Notes: generated by a model from the letters alone, not told the origin. Shown: positions 1 to 8,036, counted from the first letter of the stretch. The stretch is 56,643 bases of DNA from Bifidobacteriaceae bacterium (GCA_031281585.1 JAITFE010000087.1:1-56643), one strand, 5' to 3'. Translations and numbers: made by a program.

Positions 1-27
1 CGCCCCGCGAGACTCGACCGTAGTCAT
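1..27 (-). CDS. Start of an unidentified gene running off the left edge (partial)
   Basis: An ATG at 25-27 on the minus strand opens a frame (M-T-T-V-E-S-R-G-A) that runs off the window. A good ribosome-binding stretch (GGAAGGAAGAG) lies about 3 bases upstream of it, which is the main reason to call a gene here. Nine residues are too few to assign a function. Confidence 0.4.
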
Positions 28-150
28 GGCTCTTCCTTCCACTCCGTCAACCAGGTTTGCCGTGCTGTAGGAAAACGTACCGCTGGGGGCGGCGCGGGCG
101 GGTCTGCTCGCAGCAGACAATTTCGGGGGCCGGGAGCGGGACACCGCGCG

Positions 151-177
151 TCGACACCACCGTTCGGGTGGTGTCGA
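151..177. terminator. Perfect 11-bp hairpin, possible terminator
   Basis: TCGACACCACC, a GTTCG loop and GGTGGTGTCGA form a perfect 11-bp stem about 120 bases beyond the hicB-like stop. There is no T-run on either strand, so it is a stem-only terminator candidate of the kind common in high-G+C actinobacteria. Apart from this hairpin I see nothing in 28-296 that looks coding. Confidence 0.35.
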
Positions 178-296
178 TCACGGGTGCCGCCGATGCCGCC
201 GGCTCGTCTCTCAGGGAGACCGCCGCGCCGTTTGAGAGGGCTAAAGGCCCCGCAGCGTCATTCGCGCACGTGAAGAGCCTCAGTGCGTGATGGTCG

Positions 297-701
297 CTAG
301 GCCACCAACTGCTGGACGCGTTGGCGTGAGACCCCGAGTACGGCGGCTGCGTCAGCCTGCGTCATGCCCTTGGAGGTGAGTTGTTTGGCGGCCTGACGGC
401 GAAGAGTTGCAGCCTCGTTGAGCGCCTCCCTTCCCGCCTGCTCGCGGGCGGCCGCCTGTTCGATAGCTTGGCGGATTGTTTCGGGGACCCGATACGACAC
501 GCGGACTCTGACGTCCGGATCTTCGGTCCACAACGCCGCCAAAGCGCGAGCCTCGGCAGGCACTTGCGCGGCGGTCGGGGCTTGGCCCATGGCCACGATT
601 CGCCGGTCACCGCCCCGTGGGGACGGCGCGCTGAGCGCAGAAATCTCGAACGTCCACCATCTGCCGTCAGGGTATGCGACCACGTCATAGTCTCCGGCCA
701 T
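297..701 (-). CDS. HicB-like antitoxin with C-terminal HTH
   Basis: The 134-aa protein starts with a short beta-rich segment (DYDVVAYPDGRWWTFEI) typical of HicB-type partially degraded RNase-H-like folds. It continues with a helical, Ala/Gln-rich linker and ends in a helix-turn-helix (GMTQADAAAVLGVSRQRVQQL). This fits a HicB-type antitoxin that blocks a HicA ribonuclease and represses its own operon. It lies 3 bp downstream of a hicA-like gene on the same strand, the usual toxin-antitoxin order. The partner is interrupted by a stop codon, so the antitoxin may now be orphaned. The family assignment is by pattern and context. Confidence 0.65.
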   Translation of the reverse strand: MAGDYDVVAYPDGRWWTFEISALSAPSPRGGDRRIVAMGQAPTAAQVPAEARALAALWTEDPDVRVRVSYRVPETIRQAIEQAAAREQAGREALNEAATLRRQAAKQLTSKGMTQADAAAVLGVSRQRVQQLVA

Positions 702-704
702 CGG

Positions 705-914
705 TCACCTCCACTCTCTTGGCGCTTCCGGGAACTCGCTGATGATCTGGCCTATGATCCCGGCGCTGACTTCCCGATGGGCGGGAATGCGGAGGCGTGC
801 TCTGCTGGCCGGGTCGCCCCAGAGTTGGTGCGATCCCTTGCCTTCCCGGAGCAGCGTTCAACCTTGTCCGCGCGAGAACCTGACCACGTCGCGACACGTC
901 CGCGGACGCGGCAT
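705..914 (-). pseudogene. HicA-like mRNA interferase, interrupted by an in-frame TGA
   Basis: Reading minus from the ATG at 912-914 gives M-P-R-P-R-T-C-RDVVRFSRGQG, then TGA at 858-860, then TLLREGKGSHQLWGDP... ending REWR and TGA at 705-707. HicA proteins have the pattern RDVVRxLxxxGWxxxRxxGSHxxx, so the stop sits exactly where the conserved Trp (TGG) is expected, and the catalytic-region GSH motif lies after the stop. At about 69 codons the length fits HicA. This is seen directly as a single-base nonsense change. It could be real inactivation or a sequencing error. Confidence 0.6.
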
Positions 915-1071
915 TTGGAAACGCTAACGACCGGGCGCCTGGAAGGCAAGGGCGGCTAGCGCAAATGCCGTATCGCTGAGAGTCTCAGGTCGGGGGGTTC
1001 TCGCGCGCGCAGTCGCCCGATGTCCAACAGCCTGGCGAGGTGTCGAACCGGGGGAGTGCCCCAAGCACAGT

Positions 1072-1100
1072 CGCCCGGCTCTGATCGGGGTTTCCGGGCG
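1072..1100 (-). terminator. Hairpin downstream of hypF
   Basis: CGCCCGG (1072-1078) pairs with CCGGGCG (1094-1100) across a 15-base loop, 11 bases past the hypF stop. No U-tract follows, so this is a weak terminator candidate. The rest of 915-1110 holds nothing I recognise. Confidence 0.25.
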
Positions 1101-1110
1101 GATCCGGCGA

Positions 1111-3615
1111 TTAGGGGTTTGCCCAGGTCAGCAGGGCGTGGCCGGCCCGCGCCTGGCCCAAGGCCAGGCCGCCGTCGCCTGCCGGGACCAGGCGGTGGGT
1201 TAGGACTGGGCGATCTGCCGCTGACAATAGCGCGAGCGTCGAGCGGGTCAGGAGCCGGTTCTGGAAAACGCCGCCGGTCAGGCCTATCACTTCGGCATCC
1301 GCCTGTTCGGCGGCCCGGCTCAAGGCGGCGGCCGTGATCCAGGCCAGGCCCGCGTGGAAGCGCCGCGCCAGGCAGGCGCGTTCCAGCCCGTCACGCGCGC
1401 CGCGCACCGTGTGGACCAGCAATGCGGCGGTCAAACCCTCGCCCCCCGCGCCGAGGGCGCTGGCCCGGCCGGCCGGATCGTCACCGCGGGTGCCCGCGAC
1501 GTTGACGTGGGCCTGGACGGCATCTACGCCGATGCGTCCTACCGGGGAGTTCGGCTCACGGGCGCCGGGAAGCGAGCCAGGGGCGTTCGGCTCCCGGCCT
1601 CCCGGATGCTGGCTGGATCCGCCCAAAACGCCGCCGCCCAACTCCGGAGCCCACGCCGCGCACGCGGCGTGATCGCAGGCGCGGGCCAGGCGCTCCAGTT
1701 CCATGGCCGCCTGCGCCTCATAGGTGACATGCTGGCGGACCCCCAGGATCGACGCGACCGCGTCGAACAGCCGCCCCGCCGAAGTGGTCAGGTGGATCAG
1801 GCCAGGCAGGCCGGCCGCCGCGGCGGTGGGTAGGCCGCGCAGCAACGCCAACTCCGCAGGCGCGGCCGCCTCCAGCGGCGGTAACCCCGACCCGTCCAAC
1901 CCCAGTTGGTCCATCAGCGCCACGGCGCACTTCCACGGCGAGGCCTGCGCGGCGTCCCCGCCCGGAAGCCAGTATTCGTCCAGGTGCCAAGCCCGCTCGA
2001 AGTCGAGCGGGTCGGCCGTTCCGCCCAGCGCCAGCACCTCCCCGCCCCAGCTGTGCCCGTCCAAGCCGTAGCCCACGCCGTCGAAGGCGGCCACCACCGC
2101 GCGCGCGTCCGGCCCCACGCCGTGCTCCGCCAGCAAGCTGAGCGCGTGCGCGTGGTGGTGCTGCACCTGGACCAAAGGAGCCCCCCGCTCTAAGCAGTAC
2201 CGTTCCGCCCACCGCGTGGTGGCGTAGTCGGGGTGCAAATCGGCCACCACCAGGTCAAACGCGCGCCCGTGCATGGCCGCCATCTGCTCCACGGAACGGG
2301 TGAACGCCCGCTGCGCCGCCGGCGAGCCCATATCCCCGATGTGCGCCGACAAGAACGCCAGCCCGTCCCTGGTGACCGCGAACGTGTTCTTGAGCTCGCC
2401 CCCCACGGCCAACACGGCGGCATCGGCGTCGCCAAGGGCTATCGGCAGCGGCGCGTACCCACGCGAGCGGCGGATCGGGACTGTGACGGCGGCATCGGAC
2501 ATCAAGACCGAATCCTCCACCGGGACGTGGATGGGGCGGTCGTGGGTCAAGAAGGCGTCCACCACCGCGCCCAAGTCCGCCACGGCGTCCTCGTTGCGGT
2601 ACCGGAGCGGCTCGCCGGAGACGTTTCCGCTGGTGGCGACGTAGACCTCGTCGCCGCGCACCAACAAGTGGTGCAAGGGCGCCGAGGGCAGCATCACGCC
2701 CACGTCCCCAAGGCCGGGCGCGACCTCTTCGGCCAGGTCGTAGCCGGTGCCCATGGGCGCCAACACGATGGGGCGCTGCGGGCTGACGAGTTCGCGCCGC
2801 TGGGCCTCGGAGAAGTCCGCGAACCGCGCGGCGCCGACTGCGCTCGCCGCCATGACCGCGAACGGTTTGCCCGGCCGCCGTTTGCGCCGCCGCAGCCGCG
2901 CCACCGCGCCCGCCTGTCGCGCGTCGCAGAACAGCGTGAACCCGCCAATCCCCTTGACCGCGACGGTCCCCCCTTCGGCCAGCAGCTTTCTCGCCTGCCC
3001 GATGCCGTCCTCCCACGCCCCGATCTCCCTCCCGTCCGCGTCCGCCAGCCAGAGCCGGGGGCCGCAGTCGAAGCAGGAGATCGGCTGCGCGTGGTAGCGC
3101 CGGTTGGCGGGGTCCTGGTATTCGGCCGCGCAGGCGGGGCACATGGGGAAGCCGGCCATGGTGGTGTTGGGCCGGTCGTAGGGCAGGTCCCGGATGATCG
3201 AAAGTCGGGGCCCGCAGTTGGTGCAGGTGATGAACGGGTAGCGGTGCCGCCGGTCTTCGGGGTCCCGCATTTCGGCCAGGCAGTCTTGGCAGGGCGCCAT
3301 GTCCGGCGGGATGAGCGTGCGCGCGCCCGGCCGGCGCCGAGAGGGCACAATCCGAAACTGGTCTTCGCCGGCCAGGACCGCGCCGGGCGTTTCGGTGGCG
3401 CTGACCACGTGCGCCAAGGGCGGCAGGCCGCCGATCACCGCTTCGATGAAGCGGGCGGTCTGCCCGGGCGTGCCCTGGGCTTCGATGAACACGGCCGCCT
3501 CGTCGTTCCCCACCAGGCCGGTCACGCCGTGTTCTTGGGCGACCCGCGCCACATGCGGCCTGAACCCGACGCCCTGGACAACCCCCCGCAACGTCCAATG
3601 GCGCCTGACCAACAC
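1111..3615 (-). CDS. hypF: Carbamoyltransferase HypF, [NiFe]-hydrogenase maturation
   Basis: HypF transfers a carbamoyl group to HypE for synthesis of the cyanide ligands of the [NiFe] site. All expected domains are visible in order: acylphosphatase-like N-terminus (LRGVVQGVGFRPHVARVA), paired zinc fingers (CQDC...CTNC...CPAC...CFDC), a YrdC-like nucleotide-binding domain, and a Kae1-like domain with VQHHHAHALSLLAEHG and FDGVGYG. The GTG at 3613-3615 is chosen because the frame continues upstream into the divergent TA promoter, and homology starts only at LRGVVQG. That start gives 834 aa, somewhat longer than usual. The excess is a Gly/Pro/Arg insert in the C-terminal domain with two near-identical REPN(A/S)P units. 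The gene stands alone on this strand, away from hypAB. Confidence 0.93.
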   Translation of the reverse strand: MLVRRHWTLRGVVQGVGFRPHVARVAQEHGVTGLVGNDEAAVFIEAQGTPGQTARFIEAVIGGLPPLAHVVSATETPGAVLAGEDQFRIVPSRRRPGARTLIPPDMAPCQDCLAEMRDPEDRRHRYPFITCTNCGPRLSIIRDLPYDRPNTTMAGFPMCPACAAEYQDPANRRYHAQPISCFDCGPRLWLADADGREIGAWEDGIGQARKLLAEGGTVAVKGIGGFTLFCDARQAGAVARLRRRKRRPGKPFAVMAASAVGAARFADFSEAQRRELVSPQRPIVLAPMGTGYDLAEEVAPGLGDVGVMLPSAPLHHLLVRGDEVYVATSGNVSGEPLRYRNEDAVADLGAVVDAFLTHDRPIHVPVEDSVLMSDAAVTVPIRRSRGYAPLPIALGDADAAVLAVGGELKNTFAVTRDGLAFLSAHIGDMGSPAAQRAFTRSVEQMAAMHGRAFDLVVADLHPDYATTRWAERYCLERGAPLVQVQHHHAHALSLLAEHGVGPDARAVVAAFDGVGYGLDGHSWGGEVLALGGTADPLDFERAWHLDEYWLPGGDAAQASPWKCAVALMDQLGLDGSGLPPLEAAAPAELALLRGLPTAAAAGLPGLIHLTTSAGRLFDAVASILGVRQHVTYEAQAAMELERLARACDHAACAAWAPELGGGVLGGSSQHPGGREPNAPGSLPGAREPNSPVGRIGVDAVQAHVNVAGTRGDDPAGRASALGAGGEGLTAALLVHTVRGARDGLERACLARRFHAGLAWITAAALSRAAEQADAEVIGLTGGVFQNRLLTRSTLALLSAADRPVLTHRLVPAGDGGLALGQARAGHALLTWANP

Positions 3616-3684
3616 GAGCGACAGTCTACGGCGGGGCGAGTTGGCGGGCTGTCGCCCGCAACAACCATCCGAATGCGTCCCAAT

Positions 3685-3721
3685 TTGGTGGTGTAGCATG
3701 GTTGTCGTTATATACCGACAA
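3685..3721 (+). promoter_or_regulatory. Promoter and palindromic operator of the PIN TA module
   Basis: A TTGGTG -35 (3685-3690) and a TATATA -10 (3709-3714) are 18 bp apart. The -10 lies inside an inverted repeat, TTGTCG (3702-3707) and CGACAA (3716-3721). This fits autorepression by the antitoxin encoded 12 bp downstream. The ribosome-binding CGGAGG follows at 3723-3728. Confidence 0.5.
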
Positions 3722-3732
3722 TCGGAGGGCCT

Positions 3733-4026
3733 GTGACCGCGGAACTGCGGCGCCAATACAGCGCGCGCGAATTCAATCGGTTTCCCGGCGCGGTGGCTCG
3801 AGCCGCACACCGGTTTGGGCACGTGACCGTGACGCACAGGGGTCAGGAATCTCTGTTGGTGATGGACGCGTCCGCCGCCCGCGCCGCAGGCGTGCTGAGT
3901 CCTACTGCGGCCCGGTCGTTGTCCAATCTGTTGGAAGTCGACGTCGACACAGCGTCATGGGGCGAGCCGCCCCGAGTTCGGACCGCGCCGCGGATTCCGC
4001 AAGAGCCCCCCGGGTCGGACCAGTGA
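3733..4026 (+). CDS. Phd/YefM-type antitoxin
   Basis: The 97-aa protein has the start pattern of Phd/YefM antitoxins: an N-terminal segment with SAREFNRFPGAVARAAHRFGHVTVTHRG, in which the HVTVTHRGQESLLVM strand binds DNA and dimerises. A disordered Pro-rich C-terminus would wrap the toxin. The GTG at 3733 has a good RBS. Its stop overlaps the toxin start by 4 bp (GTGA), implying translational coupling. It probably neutralises the PIN protein that follows and represses the promoter just upstream. Confidence 0.7.
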   Translation: MTAELRRQYSAREFNRFPGAVARAAHRFGHVTVTHRGQESLLVMDASAARAAGVLSPTAARSLSNLLEVDVDTASWGEPPRVRTAPRIPQEPPGSDQ

Positions 4027-4439
4027 CCCTGCTCCTTGACGCCAACATGCTGTCGGAAATGCGCAAACGCGAGTGCCTGCGCAACCGGGGAGTCAAAGCG
4101 TGGGAGCGAGAGACGGACCTGTCGGCGGCGTTTCTTTCAGCCATCACCGTGTCGGAATTGGCGACCTGGGTGGCTCTGGTCAAACGCAGAGACGCCGCGC
4201 AGGGGCCGCTCATAGAACAGTGGTTCCATGGCCGGGTGCTTGAGTTGTTCGGTCCCCGCATACTGCCGGTGGACACAGGAATAGCCGTGCGGGCCGGCCT
4301 TCTTCACGTCCCCGACCCGCGCGACTATCGAGACGCGTTCATCGCGGCCACGGCCTTGGTGCACGGCCTGACCATCGTCACCCGCAATGTTGCCGGCTTC
4401 GCCCCCACGGGGGCCAAGGTCTTCAACCCGTTCACCTGA
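4023..4439 (+). CDS. PIN-domain toxin (VapC-like)
   Basis: The 138-aa PIN-fold ribonuclease starts VTLLLDANMLSEMRK, with the first catalytic Asp in LLDANMLSE. It has the conserved ITVSELATW Glu and an RDAFIAATALVHGLTIVTRN segment with the third Asp. The family usually ends this motif TRNxxDF, but here it reads TRNVAGF, so the fourth acidic residue is replaced by Gly and activity may be reduced. The start is the GTG overlapping the antitoxin stop. It sits between hypF and hypA with no link to the hydrogenase function. Confidence 0.78.
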   Translation: MTLLLDANMLSEMRKRECLRNRGVKAWERETDLSAAFLSAITVSELATWVALVKRRDAAQGPLIEQWFHGRVLELFGPRILPVDTGIAVRAGLLHVPDPRDYRDAFIAATALVHGLTIVTRNVAGFAPTGAKVFNPFT

Positions 4440-4468
4440 GTCCCGGCTGGGGAGACCAGGCGAGAATA

Positions 4469-4544
4469 GGTACCGTCCCCGTTTGCGGGGTGCCGGACCT
4501 CGACCACCAGCCACGGCAGACGCGGATGCGTACCGTCCCCATTT
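4469..4544 (+). repeat. Two copies of the GGTACCGTCCCC dispersed repeat
   Basis: GGTACCGTCCCCGTTT at 4469-4484 and CGTACCGTCCCCATTT at 4529-4544 are exactly 60 bp apart. Both sit in the spacer between the PIN toxin and hypA. Further copies lie at 28539-28554 and, four times, at 52064-52261. Confidence 0.7.
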
Positions 4545-4600
4545 GCCGGGGGCCCGGGCCAGGCGGCCGGTCCGGCGCGCAGCGCCTAGTGTTGGGGCTT

Positions 4601-4951
4601 GTGCATGAACTGTCGCTGTGCCGATCCATTTACGCGATCACGGCGCGCGCGGCCGGCGGCAGGCGTGTCACCCAGGTGGAACTCGATGTGGGCCAGTTGC
4701 GGCAGGTGGTCCCGGAGACCCTTGCCCGCTGTTGGGACGTGGTGATCGCGTCCACGCCGTTGGAGGGCGCCGCCCTGGCGGTCAACCACATCCCCGCGCG
4801 GGCGGTGTGCCAAGATTGTGGGGCGAGCCTGACGCTTGGCCCCGCGCTCAAAATGGTTTGCGGCGCCTGCGGCGGGCGGGCGCTGCGGATCGAAACCGGT
4901 GAGGAATTCCTGGTGCGATCCATCGACGTCGCGGGCGACCCGGCCCCGTGA
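4601..4951 (+). CDS. hypA: HypA nickel-insertion metallochaperone (copy 1)
   Basis: HypA delivers Ni to the hydrogenase large subunit together with the GTPase HypB. The 116-aa protein starts VHELSLCRSI, where the His and Glu right after the start form the Ni site, so the GTG at 4601 is fixed by the motif. It has the zinc loop CQDCGASLTLGPALKMVCGACGG. It lies 49 bp upstream of hypB on the same strand. A second full-length hypA (10795-11139) and a truncated third copy (9547-9711) are also present. Confidence 0.93.
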   Translation: MHELSLCRSIYAITARAAGGRRVTQVELDVGQLRQVVPETLARCWDVVIASTPLEGAALAVNHIPARAVCQDCGASLTLGPALKMVCGACGGRALRIETGEEFLVRSIDVAGDPAP

Positions 4952-5000
4952 CCCGGCGCCGCGACTGTCGGCATAGGCGAATCAGGGAAGGGCGACCGAA

Positions 5001-5990
5001 ATGGGACGGTTCCACAGGCACGATGACGGCACGGTTCACTCGCACGGGCCAGAGGAAGGCGCTGGCCACGCGCACACGCACGGCCCTGACGGCGGTGCCG
5101 GCGACCACCAGCACACGCACCATGACGAGCACGGCCCTGATGGCGCCGAGTCCCACGCGCACACGCACGGCCCTGACGAGGGCGAAGGCCCTACACACAC
5201 GCACGGGCCAGGCGACCCCACCGGCCACGGCCACGCGCACCATGACGCGCCCGGCGGCCACGACGGCATCGGGCATGGGGGCGACCACGCCGAGGACATC
5301 GGCGACCACTCGGGCTACCAGACGGGGCCGGAGCGGATCCAGGTGCTGGAGCGCATCTTCGACGAGAACGACGCGGCGGCGGCGGCCAACCGGGCCAAGC
5401 TTGACGCCGCCGGCGTGCGGGCCGTCAACGTGATGTCCTCGCCGGGGGCGGGCAAGACCACCTTGTTGGCGCAGACGCTGGACGCCCTGGCGGGGAGGGT
5501 GCGCTGCGGCGTGGTGGAGGGCGACATCGAAACGTCGCTGGACGCCGACAAACTGCGCGGCCGCGGCGCCCAAATCGCGCTGGTCAACACCGGGGCGGGA
5601 TTCGGCGGCGAATGCCACCTCGACGCCCCGATGGTGGCGCACGCGCTGGGCGGCTTGGACCTGGAAAGCCTGGACCTGCTGCTGATCGAGAACGTGGGCA
5701 ACCTGGTTTGCCCCGCGGAATTCGACGTGGGGGCGCACCGCAAGGCGATGGTTTTCTCCGTCACGGAAGGCGAGGACAAACCGCTGAAATACCCGGTCAT
5801 GTTCCGCACGGTGGACGCGGTGGTTCTCAACAAAGTGGACTTGCTCCCGTACGTGCCGTTTGACGCGGAGGCGTTCCTGGCCAACCTTCGGCAGGTCAAC
5901 CCGACCGCGGTGCTGATCGAGACCAACGCTTTGACCGGCGAAGGCGTTCGGCAGTGGATCGAATGGCTGGAAGGCGAATTGGTAAACTGA
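5001..5990 (+). CDS. hypB: HypB GTPase, nickel insertion and storage
   Basis: HypB hydrolyses GTP to drive Ni transfer into the hydrogenase precursor. The 329-aa protein has a ~100-residue N-terminus extremely rich in His (HTHGPD-type units), a Ni-storage type of tail. It continues with a G domain: P-loop SSPGAGKTTL, GDIETS switch region, ENVGNLVCPAEFD and the base-recognition NKVDL. The start is ATG with AAGGGCGACCGAA upstream. It lies between hypA and the tat genes on the same strand, and the gap to tatB is only 30 bp, so one transcript is likely. Confidence 0.95.
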   Translation: MGRFHRHDDGTVHSHGPEEGAGHAHTHGPDGGAGDHQHTHHDEHGPDGAESHAHTHGPDEGEGPTHTHGPGDPTGHGHAHHDAPGGHDGIGHGGDHAEDIGDHSGYQTGPERIQVLERIFDENDAAAAANRAKLDAAGVRAVNVMSSPGAGKTTLLAQTLDALAGRVRCGVVEGDIETSLDADKLRGRGAQIALVNTGAGFGGECHLDAPMVAHALGGLDLESLDLLLIENVGNLVCPAEFDVGAHRKAMVFSVTEGEDKPLKYPVMFRTVDAVVLNKVDLLPYVPFDAEAFLANLRQVNPTAVLIETNALTGEGVRQWIEWLEGELVN

Positions 5991-6020
5991 GCCGGTCAAG
6001 GCCCCGTTGGAAGGCACGCC

Positions 6021-6554
6021 GTGGAATTGTTCGGAATCAGTGGATCAGAATTCCTGGTCTTGGTGATTCTGGCCGTCCTGGTGGCCGGGCCGAAAGGCGC
6101 GGTTCAGGCGCTGGCCCTGCTCAAGAAGGGGTTGGCCTCCTTCCGGGAATGGAACGCCCGGCTGCGGCGCGAAACCAGCCTGGGCGACCTGGCCGCAGAC
6201 CTTAACTTGGGCCCCGGCGGCTTGGACCTGAGCCAATACGACCCGCGCGCGTTGGTGCGCCAAACCGTGAAGGAAGAGATGGAGGCGTGGGCGCGGCAGG
6301 CGGACTCGTCGCCGCCGGCCGGCCAGGGCGTGGCCAGCCGGGCCATCCCCCGCCCGCCCGGCGCGGCCGCCAAGGACGAAGCCACCGCCGATGCCGTCCC
6401 AACCAGCCCCAGCCCCGCCAACCCTGGGGTCGCCGCCGGTTGCGCAGCCCCGGCCGGCGCCCGGGCGCCGGACGCCAACGCCACCCACTCAACCATCGCG
6501 ACAGACTCGACCGGTCGGGCGGTCGCGGCATCCCAGACGGAAGGAATGTCATGA
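6021..6554 (+). CDS. tatB: TatB-type twin-arginine translocase subunit
   Basis: The 177-aa protein has an N-terminal membrane helix after a Gly/Ser turn (MELFGISGSEFLVLVILAVLVAGPKG), an amphipathic helix (ALALLKKGLASFREWNARLRRE), and a long Pro/Ala-rich disordered tail. This is the TatA/B family architecture, and its length and first position before a short TatA favour TatB. It starts at a GTG and overlaps tatA by 4 bp. The tail carries a CCGATGCCGTCC copy (6388-6399) of the dispersed motif. Tat exports folded, cofactor-loaded proteins, here most obviously the hydrogenase small/large dimer. Confidence 0.82.
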   Translation: MELFGISGSEFLVLVILAVLVAGPKGAVQALALLKKGLASFREWNARLRRETSLGDLAADLNLGPGGLDLSQYDPRALVRQTVKEEMEAWARQADSSPPAGQGVASRAIPRPPGAAAKDEATADAVPTSPSPANPGVAAGCAAPAGARAPDANATHSTIATDSTGRAVAASQTEGMS

Positions 6555-6790
6555 GACCCTGGCACATTGTTGTCCTGGTTGTTGTGCTGTTGCTGGTGTT
6601 CGGCGCGAACAAGCTGCCGGACCTCGCCAAGTCGATCGGCCAGTCGCTGAAAGTGTTCAAGAAGGAAGTGCGCGAGTTGAACGAGGAGCCGCCGGCGGCT
6701 CCGCCGCCCGCCGCCGGGCCGGGCGCGGTCCCGCCCGCTGAGGCGCCTAGCGGATCGGCTCCGGCCACGGAGGACCCGCCCGGCACATGA
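6551..6790 (+). CDS. tatA: TatA pore-forming subunit of twin-arginine translocase
   Basis: The 79-aa protein has one N-terminal helix (WHIVVLVVVLLLVFGANKLPDLAKSIG), the FG hinge and LPDLAKSIG amphipathic start diagnostic of TatA, and a Pro/Ala tail. Start and stop overlap tatB and tatC by 4 bp each (ATGA), a tightly coupled tatBAC order. The product assembles into the translocation channel in the cytoplasmic membrane. Confidence 0.9.
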   Translation: MRPWHIVVLVVVLLLVFGANKLPDLAKSIGQSLKVFKKEVRELNEEPPAAPPPAAGPGAVPPAEAPSGSAPATEDPPGT

Positions 6791-7545
6791 CCGGACCTGA
6801 TCGCCCGGACGCCAAGACCATGCGGGTGGCCGCGCATTTCCGGGAACTGCGCAAGCGCCTGGTCTTGGCGCTGGTGGGCGTGGGTTTGGCCAGCGTGGCG
6901 GGATGGTTCCTGTACGAACCCGCGGTGGCGTTCATCTCCGAGCCGCTGGTCCAAATCGACGACACCAACGCGCAACTGAACTTCCAGACCATCTCAGCGG
7001 CCTTGGACTTGAAACTGAAGGTCGCGTGCTGGCTGGGCCTGCTGGTGGCCAGCCCGTGGTGGATCTTCCAGGCCGCCGCGTTCATTGGCCCGGGCTTGAA
7101 CCGCCGCGAGAAACTGCACACGGTCGTGTTTGGCCTGGTGGGGCTGGTCTTGTTCGCGGCGGGCGCCTTTTCCGGGGTGATCGTGGCGCCCCGCGCGGTT
7201 CAGATCCTGGTGTCTTTTGTCCCGGAGGACGGGGCGGCGTTGATCTCGGCCGCCTCCTATGTCAGCTTCTACACCTATCTGGTGGTGGCGTTCGGACTGT
7301 CTTTCCTGGTCCCGGAGTTGCTGGTGGCGGCCAACTTCGCGGGCTTGGTGAAAGCGCGCTCGCTGGTCAAGGCGTGGCGCGTGGCCGTGATCGCCGCCTT
7401 CACGTTCGCGGCGGTCATCAACCCGATCCCCAGCCCCGTGCCCATGATCATCCAGGCCCTGGGCATGCTGGCCCTCTACTACCTGGCGGCCCTGGTCGCC
7501 TACCTCCACGAGCGCCGCGCCGCCAAACGCGCCGCCGACGACTGA
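6787..7545 (+). CDS. tatC: TatC, twin-arginine signal receptor
   Basis: The 252-aa polytopic membrane protein has the family's N-terminal HFRELRKRLV motif (signal-peptide RR recognition loop) and the FYLYEPAV..-like first periplasmic loop seen here as WFLYEPAVAFISEPL. About six hydrophobic segments follow, with the AINPIPSP-type segment FAAVINPIPSPVPM near the end. It is the last gene of the hypA-hypB-tatBAC run, and a strong hairpin follows 12 bp after the stop. Placement with hyp genes suggests Tat capacity co-expressed with hydrogenase maturation. Confidence 0.93.
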   Translation: MTGPDRPDAKTMRVAAHFRELRKRLVLALVGVGLASVAGWFLYEPAVAFISEPLVQIDDTNAQLNFQTISAALDLKLKVACWLGLLVASPWWIFQAAAFIGPGLNRREKLHTVVFGLVGLVLFAAGAFSGVIVAPRAVQILVSFVPEDGAALISAASYVSFYTYLVVAFGLSFLVPELLVAANFAGLVKARSLVKAWRVAVIAAFTFAAVINPIPSPVPMIIQALGMLALYYLAALVAYLHERRAAKRAADD

Positions 7546-7557
7546 GCGCCGCAGTCC

Positions 7558-7579
7558 ACGGCGTCGTCCCCGACGCCGT
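7558..7579 (+). terminator. Perfect 9-bp hairpin after tatC
   Basis: ACGGCGTCG (7558-7566), loop TCCC and CGACGCCGT (7571-7579) lie 12 bp past the tatC stop. The stem is a one-base variant of the dispersed CGATGCCGT motif. There is no U-tract. It probably terminates the hyp-tat transcript. The rest of 7580-7775 contains one CCGATGCCGTCCGC copy (7652-7665) and nothing else I recognise. Confidence 0.5.
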
Positions 7580-7775
7580 CCCCGTGCGGCCGCCTTCCCG
7601 CAGCTTGGCAACGGGGCGCGGTAACGCCAAAGCCGGAGTTCGCACGGGTTCCCGATGCCGTCCGCCGAGTCACGCGCAGCCCGCAGTTTGCGCTGGTTGC
7701 GGCCGCTGCCTGGTGCCGCCGGCCGTGCGCGGCGCCCAGCTCGCTCGTGGCGGCCGGGGCCGGCGGCCTGCGCGG

Positions 7776-8036
7776 CTACTCGCCCGGAGGCCCCGCGGAA
7801 GTGGGTGGCGTGGGGATGAACCCGAGTTCCGCGAAGGCGGCCAGAGACAGCGCCGCAGATTCGGGGTCCAGCAACTCGACGGCGAAGCCCTGCTGCACCA
7901 GCACGTAGTCGCCCACCTGGGCCTCCGGCACATAGGCCAGGCAGCAGGTGGCGGGCTGGGCGCCCGGCTCCAGGCGCGCCATGGGCAGCGGGCCCGGCTG
8001 GATCTCAACGATCCTGGTCGGCACTGCCACGCACAT
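7776..8036 (-). CDS. hypC: HypC/HupF-type hydrogenase maturation chaperone
   Basis: HypC binds the Fe(CN)2CO precursor with HypD and hands it to the large-subunit precursor. The 86-aa protein starts MCVAVPTRIVEI; the Cys after the start Met is the Fe ligand, so the start is fixed. The OB-fold strand pattern with VGDYVLVQQGFAVELLD is the HypC signature. It follows the hydrogenase-large-subunit-like gene by 11 bp on the same strand. This HypC-like plus large-subunit-like pairing resembles HoxL-HoxV scaffolding pairs. Confidence 0.9.
   Translation of the reverse strand: MCVAVPTRIVEIQPGPLPMARLEPGAQPATCCLAYVPEAQVGDYVLVQQGFAVELLDPESAALSLAAFAELGFIPTPPTSAGPPGE

Noticed and set aside
858-860. TGA in hicA read as Trp or selenocysteine
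   Set aside because: TGA is a normal stop throughout the window (hypB, tatA and others) and no SECIS-like hairpin follows.
2233-3696. Long open frame antisense to hypF (487 codons)
   Set aside because: High-G+C shadow of hypF; no domain, and hypF has full family motifs on the other strand.
3616-3837. Upstream extension of hypF to an ATG at 3837
   Set aside because: It would overlap the divergent TA promoter and has no acylphosphatase homology before LRGVVQG.
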